Of a stretch of DNA of 64,000 nt, positions 8,131-17,566 are shown piece after piece; position 1 is the stretch's first letter; each line of letters starts with the position of its first letter. The translations under genes were made by a program, and so were the position numbers. This DNA is from Lachnospiraceae bacterium AB2028 (GTDB taxonomy: Bacteria > Bacillota > Clostridia > Lachnospirales > Lachnospiraceae). The DNA lies in NCBI GenBank assembly GCA_000621425.1, contig KK211275.1, positions 164,523-228,522 on the forward strand, in the 5' to 3' direction. The notes below the pieces were generated by a model. It ran no database searches, was not told the DNA's origin, and worked only from the letters and a program-made list of their open reading frames with translations.

Positions 8131-8943
8131 ATGGCAAAGAAGAAAGAAGAACAAGGCGCACCCGGGTCACCGGCGTGGATGGCGACATTCTCAGATCTGA
8201 TGAATCTGTTACTGTGCTTTTTCGTGTTGCTTTTTTCAATGTCAACCGTAGATGCGCAGAAGTTCGAGGAAGTTGCTGCATCCTTTGCACAGACTTTTTC
8301 GGTGTTTACATCCGGAGCGACGGCAATCGGTGACGGTATGCTCATAAGCAATGGCGTCAGCCAGCTGAACATGTTAGATGAGTATATCAACTCAACCGGA
8401 TATGAAGCAGAGACAGAGCAGGATGCGGAAGACATCGTAAAGGAAGCGATGGAAGTAGCTGAGGCTGCTGCAATGGCGGAGTCCGAGGAACTTGAGGAGA
8501 AGGTAAGCGAGGCTCTTGCTGAAAGCGGTCTTGATCAGATGGTGGAGCTTGACTACACATCCCAGTATGTGGAACTGACACTTAACGGAGCGCTCCTGTT
8601 TGATTCGGGAAGTGCGGAACTCAAGGACAGTGCGTCAGGTATCCTTTCACAGATCGGTGTGATACTTGAACGTTACAGCGGGTCTGTTATTGAGATTGAG
8701 GGACATACGGATTCAGTACCCATACACTCGGCAAAGTATCCCAGCAATAATGAGCTTTCCGATGCAAGAGCGTTGTCGGTATTCTATTATCTTGTTGAGA
8801 ATACCAATCTTGATCCGGCTAACATAAAGCATTCCGGCAGGGGCGAGTATGTTCCTGTGGCTGACAATACCACGCCGGAGGGCAGGGCACTGAACAGACG
8901 TGTTGAGATAAAGATATATAACTCATTGAGCAGTTATCAGTAA
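8131..8943 (+). CDS. motB: Flagellar motor stator protein MotB
   Basis: 270 residues: a basic N-terminus, one membrane helix (about 20-40) containing the ion-binding aspartate in TFSDLMNLLL (Asp22), a long acidic Glu/Ala-rich linker (about 90-135), and an OmpA-like peptidoglycan-binding domain (IEIEGHTDSVP, then NRRVEIKI). It anchors the stator to the cell wall. Directly follows motA after 93 bases, with GGAG before the ATG. The acidic linker is longer than in E. coli MotB. Confidence 0.96.
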   Translation: MAKKKEEQGAPGSPAWMATFSDLMNLLLCFFVLLFSMSTVDAQKFEEVAASFAQTFSVFTSGATAIGDGMLISNGVSQLNMLDEYINSTGYEAETEQDAEDIVKEAMEVAEAAAMAESEELEEKVSEALAESGLDQMVELDYTSQYVELTLNGALLFDSGSAELKDSASGILSQIGVILERYSGSVIEIEGHTDSVPIHSAKYPSNNELSDARALSVFYYLVENTNLDPANIKHSGRGEYVPVADNTTPEGRALNRRVEIKIYNSLSSYQ

Positions 8944-8967
8944 TTCTTCAGGGGAGGAAGAGATATC

Positions 8968-9486
8968 ATGAAAAAGAATCTTTTGTCAATAATCATCCTT
9001 TCACTTTTGGTGGTCAATATCATACTGACATCCATAATGCTTTTCTCGGTTGTCAGCACAAACAATAAGACTGCAGCTATCGTGACTGACATAGCAGGCA
9101 TACTTAAGCTTGAGATGGAGGGCCAGAATGAGGCTGAAGGCGGTGCAGAAGTAGCAATGGCTGACACGGCTGTGTACCAGATTGCTGAGCAGATGACAAT
9201 TACATGTAAGAGAGCAGAGGGTGATACAAAGGATACCTACTGTCTTGTAAATGTAGCGCTTTCCATGAATATGAAGGATCCTGATTATGATACCTACGCT
9301 GCAACACTTGAGACAAATGAGTCACTTGTGAAATCAGAGGTAATTGCAGTCATTTCTTCATATACGGCAGATGAGATAAAGCTTGACCAGGATGCGATCT
9401 GCCAGGAGATACTTGAGAGGGTACAGAAGATGTACGGCTCAAAGTTCATATATAAGGTGTCATTCAGCAACATAATGTTCGGCTGA
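8968..9486 (+). CDS. fliL: Flagellar basal body-associated protein FliL
   Basis: 172 residues with one N-terminal membrane helix (about 5-27) and an outward domain ending in the short segment YKVSFSNIMFG, typical for FliL C-termini (a final hydrophobic F-x-x-x-x-x motif). FliL supports the stator and motor torque. Preceded by GGAGG and placed between motB and fliM, the standard position. Sequence conservation in this family is low, so the call relies on topology plus order. Confidence 0.85.
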   Translation: MKKNLLSIIILSLLVVNIILTSIMLFSVVSTNNKTAAIVTDIAGILKLEMEGQNEAEGGAEVAMADTAVYQIAEQMTITCKRAEGDTKDTYCLVNVALSMNMKDPDYDTYAATLETNESLVKSEVIAVISSYTADEIKLDQDAICQEILERVQKMYGSKFIYKVSFSNIMFG

Positions 9487-9564
9487 TGCCTGTGCTTTGA
9501 ATCATATGTGACCTTTGTTGTCACGGACCTATATAAAAATCCGGGTAAAAAGGAGGTGAGATGA

Positions 9565-10554
9565 GTGGGCGATGTTTTATCGCAGGAGGAGATTGATAAT
9601 CTGCTCTCGGCGATTTCGAGCGGTGAAGTCGATGCCGAAGAAATAAAGGGCAAAGATGAACGCTCTGTTAAGAATTATGACTTTAAGCGGCCAGCAAAGT
9701 TCTCAAAGGAACATCTCCGTACGCTTGAGCTTATATTTGAACACTATGGCAGACTATTGTCCACTAATCTTCCTGTTTACCTTAGAAAGAATATACAGGT
9801 TACTGTTGTATCGTCAGAGACGGTCACGTTTAACGAATTTACGAATGCTCTTTCCAATCCGGTTATACTTGGCATAATAAATTTCCAGCCTTTGTCCGGA
9901 AATATATTAATTGATCTGACCAGCTCCTTAGGTTATGCCTTTATAGACAGAATGCTGGGAGGCGTGGGCGAGCCTTTAGATAAAGTCAGGGATTTTTCTG
10001 AGATAGAGATGGGAATCTTGTATAAGATAATCACCATCAGTTCCCAGTTACTAAAGGAACCTTGGAAGAACGTTATCGAAGTGGATCCTGTGCTGGAACG
10101 CATAGAGACCAATACTCAGTTTGCCCAGATAATCGCACCGAATGAAATGATCGCCATCGTGACACTTAATGTCAGGATGGGTGATATAGAAGGTTTCATG
10201 AATGTATGTATACCGTTCATGACCATCGAGTCAATAATCGACAACCTGAATACTAAATTCTGGTTTACCAATATGGTTGCAGATGATGCGGAAGATCATA
10301 GGCAGGATCTGGAAAACCTCCTTCGGAAAGTGGATGTGCCTGTTAAGGCATTGCTTGGAAGAAGTGAGATAGCAGTAAGCGATTTCCTGACTCTGCAGCC
10401 GGGAGATATCATCAGGCTTGAAAGAAGAGTTGATAACGAGCTTGATATTTATGTGGGAATGTACAAGAAGTTTTCAGCTGTGCCGGGTACGGATCATGAC
10501 AGATATGCAGTCAGGATCACCTCGATCTACAGAGAAGAGGAGGAAGAGAGCTAA
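9565..10554 (+). CDS. fliM: Flagellar motor switch protein FliM
   Basis: 329 residues. The N-terminus MGDVLSQEEIDNLLSAI is the CheY-P binding motif; the middle domain is CheC-like and the C-terminal 80 residues form the FliN-like (SpoA) domain (VSDFLTLQPGDIIRLERRVD). It belongs to the cytoplasmic C-ring and controls rotation direction. Start is GTG 9565 behind AGGAGGTGA. Its TAA stop overlaps the ATG of fliY by one base. Confidence 0.96.
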   Translation: MGDVLSQEEIDNLLSAISSGEVDAEEIKGKDERSVKNYDFKRPAKFSKEHLRTLELIFEHYGRLLSTNLPVYLRKNIQVTVVSSETVTFNEFTNALSNPVILGIINFQPLSGNILIDLTSSLGYAFIDRMLGGVGEPLDKVRDFSEIEMGILYKIITISSQLLKEPWKNVIEVDPVLERIETNTQFAQIIAPNEMIAIVTLNVRMGDIEGFMNVCIPFMTIESIIDNLNTKFWFTNMVADDAEDHRQDLENLLRKVDVPVKALLGRSEIAVSDFLTLQPGDIIRLERRVDNELDIYVGMYKKFSAVPGTDHDRYAVRITSIYREEEEES

Positions 10555-11792
10555 TGGATGGAATGCTTTCACAGGACGAGATTAATGCCCTCTTGAACGG
10601 AATGGATCTCGATAATGCGGGAGGCGATGCAGGGGGCGATGCGTCCGGAGACGGAGGCAGTTCAGGGGGCGGCCCTGACCAGAGTCTGCTTTCAGAGATT
10701 GAAAAGGATGCTATCGGTGAGATAGCAAATATCAGCATGGGAACTTCTGCAACAACACTGTTCTCACTGGTCAATCAGAAAGTTAATATTACAACGCCTA
10801 AGGTAACTCTTGCAAACTGGGATACGGTACTTGAAGAGTATCCGGCACCCTGTGTCTTCATAGAGATTCAGTACACCATAGGTCTTACCGGATCGAACAT
10901 CCTGATACTTGATGAGCGGGATGTTAAGATAATAACCGACCTGATGATGGGCGGTGACGGAACCAATACAGACGGAGAACTGGGTGAACTTCATCTTTCT
11001 GCTATTTCGGAAGCGATGAACCAGATGATGGGATCGTCAGCAACATCTCTTTCATCAATGATGGGCAAGAAGATCGATATCTCTCCGCCTAAGGCCAGTC
11101 TTGTAAAGATAAATGAGATGATCGGAAACGGGGCGGCAAGTAATCCGTTTGAGGATGATACTTTTGTTAAGATTGCTTTCCGCATGCAGATAGGAGATTT
11201 AGTAGACTCAACTATCATGCAGCTTTATCCCGTGCCGTTTGCTAAATCATTGTATGAGATATTCATGGGTTCACAGGAGGATGATTTCAGTGCAGTTACA
11301 TCAGCACCGGAACCTGCACCTGCACCTGCAGCAGCACCTGCGCCTGCGGCAGCACCAATGCCTGCAGCGGCACCTGCGCCTGCTCCGATGCCCGCACCGG
11401 GAATGGATCCTTATGGATATGGAGCAGCCCCGGGATATCCGCCTCAGGGAATGCCACCCCAGATGGCACCTTATCCTATGCCACAGCCGCAGATGAATAT
11501 CCAGCCGGCGCAGTTCCAGCCATTTACTGCAGACATGGCGGCACTTATAGGTCAGGAAAATATCGGCCTTATTATGGATGTACCGCTTGAGGTGACTGTT
11601 GAGCTGGGCCGTACTTCCAAGTCTATACATGATATTTTGGAGTTTGCACCGGGAACCATCATAGAGCTGGAAAAGATAGCCGGTGAGCCTATAGACGTGC
11701 TGGTAAACGGGAAGTTTGTTGCTAAGGGCGAAGTAGTAGTAATTGAAGAAAGTTTCGGTGTCAGGATCACGGAGATAATCAAGGATTCATGA
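10554..11792 (+). CDS. fliY: Flagellar motor switch phosphatase FliY
   Basis: 412 residues. N-terminal switch-like motif MLSQDEINALLNGM, then a CheC-type CheY-P phosphatase domain with two ExxN active-site helices (AIGEIANISMG near 45-60 and AISEAMNQMMG near 145-160), a long Ala/Pro/Met-rich linker (about 240-320, coded at 11308-11500), and a C-terminal FliN/SpoA domain (LGRTSKSIHDILEFAPGTIIELEK). As in Bacillus FliY it should both complete the C-ring and hydrolyse CheY-P. Codon one overlaps the fliM stop. The low-complexity linker is the only unusual part. Confidence 0.95.
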   Translation: MDGMLSQDEINALLNGMDLDNAGGDAGGDASGDGGSSGGGPDQSLLSEIEKDAIGEIANISMGTSATTLFSLVNQKVNITTPKVTLANWDTVLEEYPAPCVFIEIQYTIGLTGSNILILDERDVKIITDLMMGGDGTNTDGELGELHLSAISEAMNQMMGSSATSLSSMMGKKIDISPPKASLVKINEMIGNGAASNPFEDDTFVKIAFRMQIGDLVDSTIMQLYPVPFAKSLYEIFMGSQEDDFSAVTSAPEPAPAPAAAPAPAAAPMPAAAPAPAPMPAPGMDPYGYGAAPGYPPQGMPPQMAPYPMPQPQMNIQPAQFQPFTADMAALIGQENIGLIMDVPLEVTVELGRTSKSIHDILEFAPGTIIELEKIAGEPIDVLVNGKFVAKGEVVVIEESFGVRITEIIKDS

Positions 11793-12262
11793 TGTATAGG
11801 CTTTCTGAAATGGGAACGGTTTTATATACGCTGGCTGACAGCCTGAGTGGGAATGCCGCAGAGGCTACGGGGACTTTAGACCGGTCAGGTTATGCAATAA
11901 ACGGAGTTGCAAGATTTATTTCGGTTCTGCTGATTTTTGTATTTGTGCTGGGCATCACGTACCTGACTACAAGGTTTGTGGGACGGACAGGACAGAGCAG
12001 GGCAAGGTCTGCAAACATAGAGGTGATAGAGGCTGTGCGGAATGCTGAAGGCAAGATGCTGCAGCTTGTGAGAGTCGGCGGTAAATATATCATTATCGCT
12101 GTAGGAAAGGATTCCCAGACCTTTCTATGTGAGGTGGATGAGAATATGCTGGATCTGAGTGCAAGGGATGAAACGCTTGCACCTGCATTTTCTGATATTC
12201 TGAATAAGTTCAAAAAGAACAGTGACACCGGAGATGATGACAAGACCGGTGATCAGGGGTAG
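11789..12262 (+). CDS. fliO: Flagellar biosynthetic protein FliO
   Basis: 157 residues with one membrane helix (about 42-62, FISVLLIFVFVLGITYLTTRFV) followed by a cytoplasmic beta-rich domain (IEVIEAVRNAEGKMLQLVRVGGKYIII) and an acidic C-terminus, the standard FliO pattern. FliO helps assemble the FliP ring of the export gate. The ATG at 11789 overlaps the fliY stop (ATGA). Family conservation is weak, but motif and position agree. Confidence 0.88.
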   Translation: MMYRLSEMGTVLYTLADSLSGNAAEATGTLDRSGYAINGVARFISVLLIFVFVLGITYLTTRFVGRTGQSRARSANIEVIEAVRNAEGKMLQLVRVGGKYIIIAVGKDSQTFLCEVDENMLDLSARDETLAPAFSDILNKFKKNSDTGDDDKTGDQG

Positions 12263-12269
12263 TAGGATT

Positions 12270-13145
12270 TTGAAATTATCAGTATTTTTAAAAAAATACG
12301 GTTTTTTATTGAAGGGTGCATTGTGTTTGCTGGTGCTGGTGGGCGCAATGTCCTTTTTCGTTCCGTTAAGGGCGTATGCCACAGACGCTGACAATAATGG
12401 TACAACCGATGAAAGAACATATGAGGATGAGCCGGGTTCGTCGGAGAATCCTTCTGATACTGAAGATTTAAATATCGGAAATACTGTTACGGTAGAGCTT
12501 AACAACGGTAACGGATCCATAAATGGCGCACTACAGATAGTATTCATATTGGCAGGCATAGGGCTTATCCCGATGCTCCTGCTTACGCTGACATCTTTTA
12601 CCAGGATAATAATCGTATTGCATTTCACAAGGCAGGCGCTAAATACTCAGACTGCACCGCCTAACATGGTACTTGTTGCCCTTGCTATGTTCTTAACGAT
12701 CTATATCATGGCACCGGTATTTACGGCTATGTACAATGATGCCATTGTTCCAATGAATAATGGTGATATTACCATAGAGGAAGCATATGAGATAGGGGTT
12801 AAGCCCCTAAGAACATATATGTACGGACAGACAGAGGTCAAGGATGTGTCCGTATTTATGGAAATTGCAGGGGAGACAGAGTGGGACGGTGATCCGGATT
12901 CTGTACCCATGCAGGTTCTGATACCTTCATATATGGTCAGTGAATTGAGGACTGCGTTTATCATTGGATTCTTAATTTACGTTCCTTTCCTGGTAATAGA
13001 TATGGTGGTTTCTTCTGTTCTCATGAGTATGGGTATGATGATGCTGCCGCCTACTACTATTTCCATGCCGTTTAAGATACTGCTTTTCGTACTGGCAGAC
13101 GGCTGGAATCTGATAATCGTAAACCTTGTAAAGACATTTTATTAG
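12270..13145 (+). CDS. fliP: Flagellar type III export gate protein FliP
   Basis: 291 residues from TTG 12270. A cleavable-looking signal sequence (MKLSVFLKKYGFLLKG then a hydrophobic stretch ending ATA) is followed by an acidic spacer and the FliP core (LLLTLTSFTRIIIVLHFTRQ; NMVLVALAMFLTIYIM; MMMLPPTTISMPFKI). Export gate FliP/FliQ/FliR complex in the membrane. The start is uncertain: GTG 12222, ATG 12234/12237 and GTG 12249 are in frame within the fliO end, but TTG 12270 gives the cleanest signal peptide, with a GGGG stretch nine bases ahead. Confidence 0.93.
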   Translation: MKLSVFLKKYGFLLKGALCLLVLVGAMSFFVPLRAYATDADNNGTTDERTYEDEPGSSENPSDTEDLNIGNTVTVELNNGNGSINGALQIVFILAGIGLIPMLLLTLTSFTRIIIVLHFTRQALNTQTAPPNMVLVALAMFLTIYIMAPVFTAMYNDAIVPMNNGDITIEEAYEIGVKPLRTYMYGQTEVKDVSVFMEIAGETEWDGDPDSVPMQVLIPSYMVSELRTAFIIGFLIYVPFLVIDMVVSSVLMSMGMMMLPPTTISMPFKILLFVLADGWNLIIVNLVKTFY

Positions 13146-13157
13146 CGGAGGTGGATA

Positions 13158-13427
13158 ATGACTGTTGCAGACGTAACTGAGATCACAAGCCGGTTGATGT
13201 ATATTGTTATCATTACTGTTGCACCACCTTTGCTCATAAGTATGGTGATAGGTCTTCTAGTCAGTATATTTCAGACTGTTACATCAATACAGGAGCAGAC
13301 CCTTACTTTTGTTCCAAAGTTCATTTCTATCTTTTTGGTGCTGATAATATTTGGTGGATGGATGCTGGATAACATGACTGGATTTATGGTAGATCTCTGG
13401 TCTAATTTTTCAGTTTATCTGCACTGA
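13158..13427 (+). CDS. fliQ: Flagellar export gate protein FliQ
   Basis: 89 residues with two hydrophobic helices and the typical QTVTSIQEQTLTFVPK loop between them. Part of the FliPQR export gate. GGAGG precedes the ATG, twelve bases after fliP. Confidence 0.95.
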   Translation: MTVADVTEITSRLMYIVIITVAPPLLISMVIGLLVSIFQTVTSIQEQTLTFVPKFISIFLVLIIFGGWMLDNMTGFMVDLWSNFSVYLH

Positions 13428-13466
13428 GGCTGGTGAATTACGGAGTTATGGAATTACTGAATCGCA

Positions 13467-14252
13467 ATGGTAGATTTTGCATTCCCGCTTGAAGAACTGG
13501 AATATTTTTTGCTTATATTTGCCCGTATTACTGCATTCATGTTTACGGCACCTTTTTATTCGCAAAATAATGTGCCGCGGATGCTCAAGGTAGCGCTTTC
13601 TGCTTTTATCTCATATCTTCTGTACGAGGCAATAATGCCCCATGAATATGTGGTTTATGATACTCTTTTAGGGTACACGATCTTTGTTCTGAAAGAAACT
13701 GTCACGGGTCTTGTGATCGGTTTTTCTGCAAATATCGCAATGCAGATCTCGGCTTTTGCCGGTCAGATTGTTGATACGGATATAGGTTTTTCAATGTCTG
13801 CCCAGATGGATCCGGCTACACAGCAAAATACAACGGTGACGGGATACATATATCAGTATATGTTTCTGCTGATCTTTATGGTAACGGGATTGCACAGATA
13901 TCTGCTGCAGGCCCTTGGTGAGACTTTTATTTTGATTCCGGTGGGGAAGACTGTTTTTGAAATACAGGCATTTTATGATGGCTTGTTGGGATTTATGGCT
14001 GACTATATCATGATAGGTTTTAGGATAGCCCTTCCGGTATTTGCCGTGATACTGATAGTGAACTGCATGCTTGGTGTTATGGCAAAGATTGCCCCACAAA
14101 TGAATATGTTTGCGGTGGGTATTCAGATAAAGAGCATGGCAGGACTTATAGTGCTGTATGTGACCGTGAGCATTATGCCGCGTGCGGCGGATCTTATATT
14201 TTTACAGATGAAGACCAATATAGCAACTTTCGTAAAGGCGATGATGCCGTAG
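13467..14252 (+). CDS. fliR: Flagellar export gate protein FliR
   Basis: 261 residues, strongly hydrophobic with about six helices; conserved segments RITAFMFTAPFYSQNNVP, FSANIAMQISAFAGQIVDTDIGFSM (shown here as two parts of a longer stretch) and MAKIAPQMNMFAVGIQIK match FliR. In several clostridia fliR and flhB are fused; here they are separate with a 12-base gap. The ribosome binding site is weak, with a GGAG about 25 bases upstream. Confidence 0.94.
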   Translation: MVDFAFPLEELEYFLLIFARITAFMFTAPFYSQNNVPRMLKVALSAFISYLLYEAIMPHEYVVYDTLLGYTIFVLKETVTGLVIGFSANIAMQISAFAGQIVDTDIGFSMSAQMDPATQQNTTVTGYIYQYMFLLIFMVTGLHRYLLQALGETFILIPVGKTVFEIQAFYDGLLGFMADYIMIGFRIALPVFAVILIVNCMLGVMAKIAPQMNMFAVGIQIKSMAGLIVLYVTVSIMPRAADLIFLQMKTNIATFVKAMMP

Positions 14253-14264
14253 GAGTTTTGAGAT

Positions 14265-15401
14265 ATGCTCAAGTATGACCTTCAGTTTTTCGCCCAGGAA
14301 GGTCCTGGCGGTGAAAAGACTGAACAGCCTACTTCAAAAAAGTTAGAGGATGCAAGAAAAGAAGGCCAGGTAGCAAAGAGTCAAGACCTGGCAAGTTCCT
14401 TCACGCTGCTCGGACTTTTTATCATGCTTAAATTATACACATCTGTCATGGCAGGACAGATTAAGGATATATTCACTTTTTTTTATAATCGTATGCATTA
14501 TTTTGTACGACTTCCATCTTATGAAAGTGCTACGAAGGCATACAGTGATGCTTTGAGTTATGCTCTGATCAGGATTTTGCTGATAATACTTCCTTTTTTG
14601 CTTATGGGCTTAGCAATAGCTTTTGTGGCAGATATTGCACAGGTAAAATGGAAACCTACCAGAAAGCCGTTAGCTCCGAAGTTAAGTAAACTAAATCCCA
14701 TAAACGGAGTGAAACGTATTTTTTCGGTCGCCAAGCTGGTTGAGCTACTAAAATCTGTATTAAAAATTGCAGTTATGTTTGCAATCATTTATAATGAGTT
14801 GGTAGACAGTATATATCTTCTGTATACCGTTTATGATATCCCTGTAGTAGAGGCTGTAAAAAAAGCCGGGGACATACTAATTAATACAGGACTGAAGATT
14901 GCTGCTGTTTTTGTGGTAGTGGCCTTTGCGGATTTCGGTTTCCAGAAATGGAAGTTCATGCGTGACATGAGAATGACCAAGCAGGAAGTCAAGGAAGAAT
15001 ACAAATCCACAGAAGGTGATCCGCAGATAAAGGGCAAGATCCGTCAGAGGATGATGCAGGCATCAAGGCGGAGGATGATGAACAATCTGCCACAGGCGGA
15101 TGTGGTCATCACAAACCCGACGCATTTTGCAGTAGCGATCAAATACGATAAAAAAGTGGCTGAAGCACCTTTGGTATTGGCAAAGGGCGCAGACTACATG
15201 GCTCAGAAGATAAAAGAAACCGCAAGGGAACACAACATAGAGATAGTTGAAAACAAACCCCTGGCTAGAGCGTTATATGCTAATACGGAAGTAGGGGATG
15301 AAATCCCGCCGGAGCTTTATGTGCCGGTAGCCGAGATTCTTGCAGCTGTATACCGCGCTGAAGGAAGAGTATCTTCCAGCGGTGAAATAAAGAATAAGTG
15401 A
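14265..15401 (+). CDS. flhB: Flagellar export switch protein FlhB
   Basis: 378 residues. Begins with the short hydrophobic MLKYDLQFFAQEG segment common in Firmicutes, then GEKTEQPTSKKLEDARKEGQ, four membrane helices and a cytoplasmic domain with the autocleavage motif Asn284-Pro285-Thr286-His287. Self-cleavage there switches export from rod/hook to filament substrates. Although FliK is not in this window, the motif is intact. Follows fliR, precedes flhA; the 86 bases between flhB and flhA contain no gene. Confidence 0.96.
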   Translation: MLKYDLQFFAQEGPGGEKTEQPTSKKLEDARKEGQVAKSQDLASSFTLLGLFIMLKLYTSVMAGQIKDIFTFFYNRMHYFVRLPSYESATKAYSDALSYALIRILLIILPFLLMGLAIAFVADIAQVKWKPTRKPLAPKLSKLNPINGVKRIFSVAKLVELLKSVLKIAVMFAIIYNELVDSIYLLYTVYDIPVVEAVKKAGDILINTGLKIAAVFVVVAFADFGFQKWKFMRDMRMTKQEVKEEYKSTEGDPQIKGKIRQRMMQASRRRMMNNLPQADVVITNPTHFAVAIKYDKKVAEAPLVLAKGADYMAQKIKETAREHNIEIVENKPLARALYANTEVGDEIPPELYVPVAEILAAVYRAEGRVSSSGEIKNK

Positions 15402-15487
15402 TTGGATGAATGTGAATGCCGTTCCGGTAAAAGATTGTGAGCGGGATAGTAACATAAGCAGATATTGATAGGAAAATAAAAGAGCAG

Positions 15488-17566
15488 ATGGCTGGAGCAG
15501 AAGCAAAAAAAGCACCTGGGAAGAGGCTGTTGGCAGGCGGCGATATTGTTGTGGCCGTTTATGTGCTGGCGGCTTTTGTAATGATGATAGTTCCCATTCC
15601 GTCCTGGATGCTGGATATCCTGCTGGCTATAAATATGGCAGTGGCGTTTTCGGTACTATTTTCTGCGATGTTTTCAAAAGAAGCATTGGATATGTCGTTT
15701 TTTCCGACTTTGCTCCTGTTCACTACATTGTTCAGAATATCCCTGAATATATCGTCTACGCGTCTGATCCTTACTACCGGCAGCCCCGGTAACGTGGTGG
15801 AAACCTTCGGACAGTTCGTGGGCGGTGGCGACCTGATAATGGGTATCATAGTTTTTGCTATATTATTGATAGTCCAGTTCATGGTCATCAACAAGGGTTC
15901 CGAGCGTGTTGCTGAAGTAACAGCGAGATTTACGCTTGATGCTATGCCAGGTAAGCAGATGGCTATAGATGCGGACCTTAATACCGGGGCCATAGACGAT
16001 CAGGAAGCAAAGAGAAGGCGTGACAAGATTCAGGAAGAAGCAAGCTTTTTCGGAGCCATGGACGGTGCCGTGAAGTATGTTAAGGGAGATGCTACGGCAG
16101 GTCTCCTTATATCAGCAGTAAATATCGTGGGCGGCATTGCTATGGGAATGCTGCGCATGAATATGGAATTTCAGGATGCGCTAAATACCTATGTGGTGCT
16201 GACCATAGGTGACGGACTGGTTTCTGCAATCCCGTCTCTTTTAATATCTCTTTCAACCGGTGTGTTGGTAACAAAGGGTTCAAAGGATGCGGACTTCGGA
16301 AATGTGCTTTTAAAACAGCTTTTTGGCTTGCCCAAGGCTATGTACATAGTCGGAGCAGTACTTATGCTGCTTGGTATAATAACACCTTTGCAGATATTTA
16401 TCTTTGTGCCACTTGGACTTGTATTCGTCATCATAGGAAAGCGAATGGACAATATGATGAAGAAAGCAAAGGTGGAGGAATCTGTAGAACAAGGCGAAGT
16501 GGCAGAGGCAGAGGAGATAAGGAAACCGGAGAATGTCACCTCACTTTTGCAGGTGGACCCTATAGAGCTGGAATTTGGTTACGGCATTATACCCCTTGCG
16601 GATGTGAGCCAGGGGGGCGATCTTTTAGACCGAGTGGTAATGATAAGGCGTCAGGTGGCATTGGAACTTGGTACTGTGGTGCCTATCATAAGATTGCGTG
16701 ATAACATACAGCTTAATCCAAACCAGTACATAATCAAGATAAAAGGCATACAGTGTTCGGAAGGTGAGATACTTTTTGATCATTATCTTGCAATGAATCC
16801 GGGAAGTGTAGAGGAGGAAATTACGGGGATACCTACGATAGAGCCTTCCTTCCACCTGCCTGCACTCTGGATTACTGAAGGACAGAGGGAAAGAGCAGAG
16901 TCCTACGGATACACCGTTGTGGATCCGCCTTCAATAATCGCTACGCATCTGACGGAGGTTATTAAGGCTCATATCGCGGAGCTTCTTACCAGGCAGGATG
17001 TGCAGGCACTTGTGGACAACCTTAAGGAGTCCAATCCTGCCATTGTGGATGAGCTTACACCTAAGCTTCTGGGACTTGGTGAGATACAGAAAGTCCTTCA
17101 GAACCTGCTGATGGAAGGCATATCCATAAGGGATCTGCTTACCATTTTCGAATCCCTTGCGGATAGGGCAACCACCACCAGGGATACGGATCTTTTGACG
17201 GAATATGTGAGACAGGCACTTAAGCGTGCTATATCGAATAAGTATTTTGCGGGAGAGGATATGGCTCAGGTGGTGACCTTGGATCCTAAGCTTGAGCAGG
17301 AGATAATGGGAAGCGTCAAGCAGTCTGAGCAGGGGGCTTATATAACATTGGCACCTGACCGCGTAAGGGCAATAATAGACAGCACCGGCAAGGCTGTAGA
17401 GAAGATGGAGAACCTGGGAAGAAATGCCATTGTTCTTACTTCTCCGGTTGTCAGGATGTATTATAAACGACTTACTGAAGATTATTATAAAGATCTGGCA
17501 GTTTTGTCGTATAATGAAGTAGAGAGCGATGTTCAGTTGAAGAGCATCGGGATGGTGAGTGCATAA
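15488..17566 (+). CDS. flhA: Flagellar export apparatus protein FlhA
   Basis: 692 residues, the family length. Eight N-terminal membrane helices (to about residue 325) include the conserved cytoplasmic loop (RFTLDAMPGKQMAIDADL) and the C-terminal half forms the nonameric substrate-docking ring (DPIELEFGYGIIPL; LLTRQDVQALVDNL; ISIRDLLTIFESLAD). It drives export with the membrane potential. Ribosome binding site is modest (AGGAAAA). The stop TAA abuts the ATG of flhF with no spacer. Confidence 0.97.
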   Translation: MAGAEAKKAPGKRLLAGGDIVVAVYVLAAFVMMIVPIPSWMLDILLAINMAVAFSVLFSAMFSKEALDMSFFPTLLLFTTLFRISLNISSTRLILTTGSPGNVVETFGQFVGGGDLIMGIIVFAILLIVQFMVINKGSERVAEVTARFTLDAMPGKQMAIDADLNTGAIDDQEAKRRRDKIQEEASFFGAMDGAVKYVKGDATAGLLISAVNIVGGIAMGMLRMNMEFQDALNTYVVLTIGDGLVSAIPSLLISLSTGVLVTKGSKDADFGNVLLKQLFGLPKAMYIVGAVLMLLGIITPLQIFIFVPLGLVFVIIGKRMDNMMKKAKVEESVEQGEVAEAEEIRKPENVTSLLQVDPIELEFGYGIIPLADVSQGGDLLDRVVMIRRQVALELGTVVPIIRLRDNIQLNPNQYIIKIKGIQCSEGEILFDHYLAMNPGSVEEEITGIPTIEPSFHLPALWITEGQRERAESYGYTVVDPPSIIATHLTEVIKAHIAELLTRQDVQALVDNLKESNPAIVDELTPKLLGLGEIQKVLQNLLMEGISIRDLLTIFESLADRATTTRDTDLLTEYVRQALKRAISNKYFAGEDMAQVVTLDPKLEQEIMGSVKQSEQGAYITLAPDRVRAIIDSTGKAVEKMENLGRNAIVLTSPVVRMYYKRLTEDYYKDLAVLSYNEVESDVQLKSIGMVSA

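Noticed and set aside
11301-11630. Arg/Cys-rich minus-strand frame
   Set aside because: Antisense of the Ala/Pro linker in fliY, with composition typical of a shadow frame.
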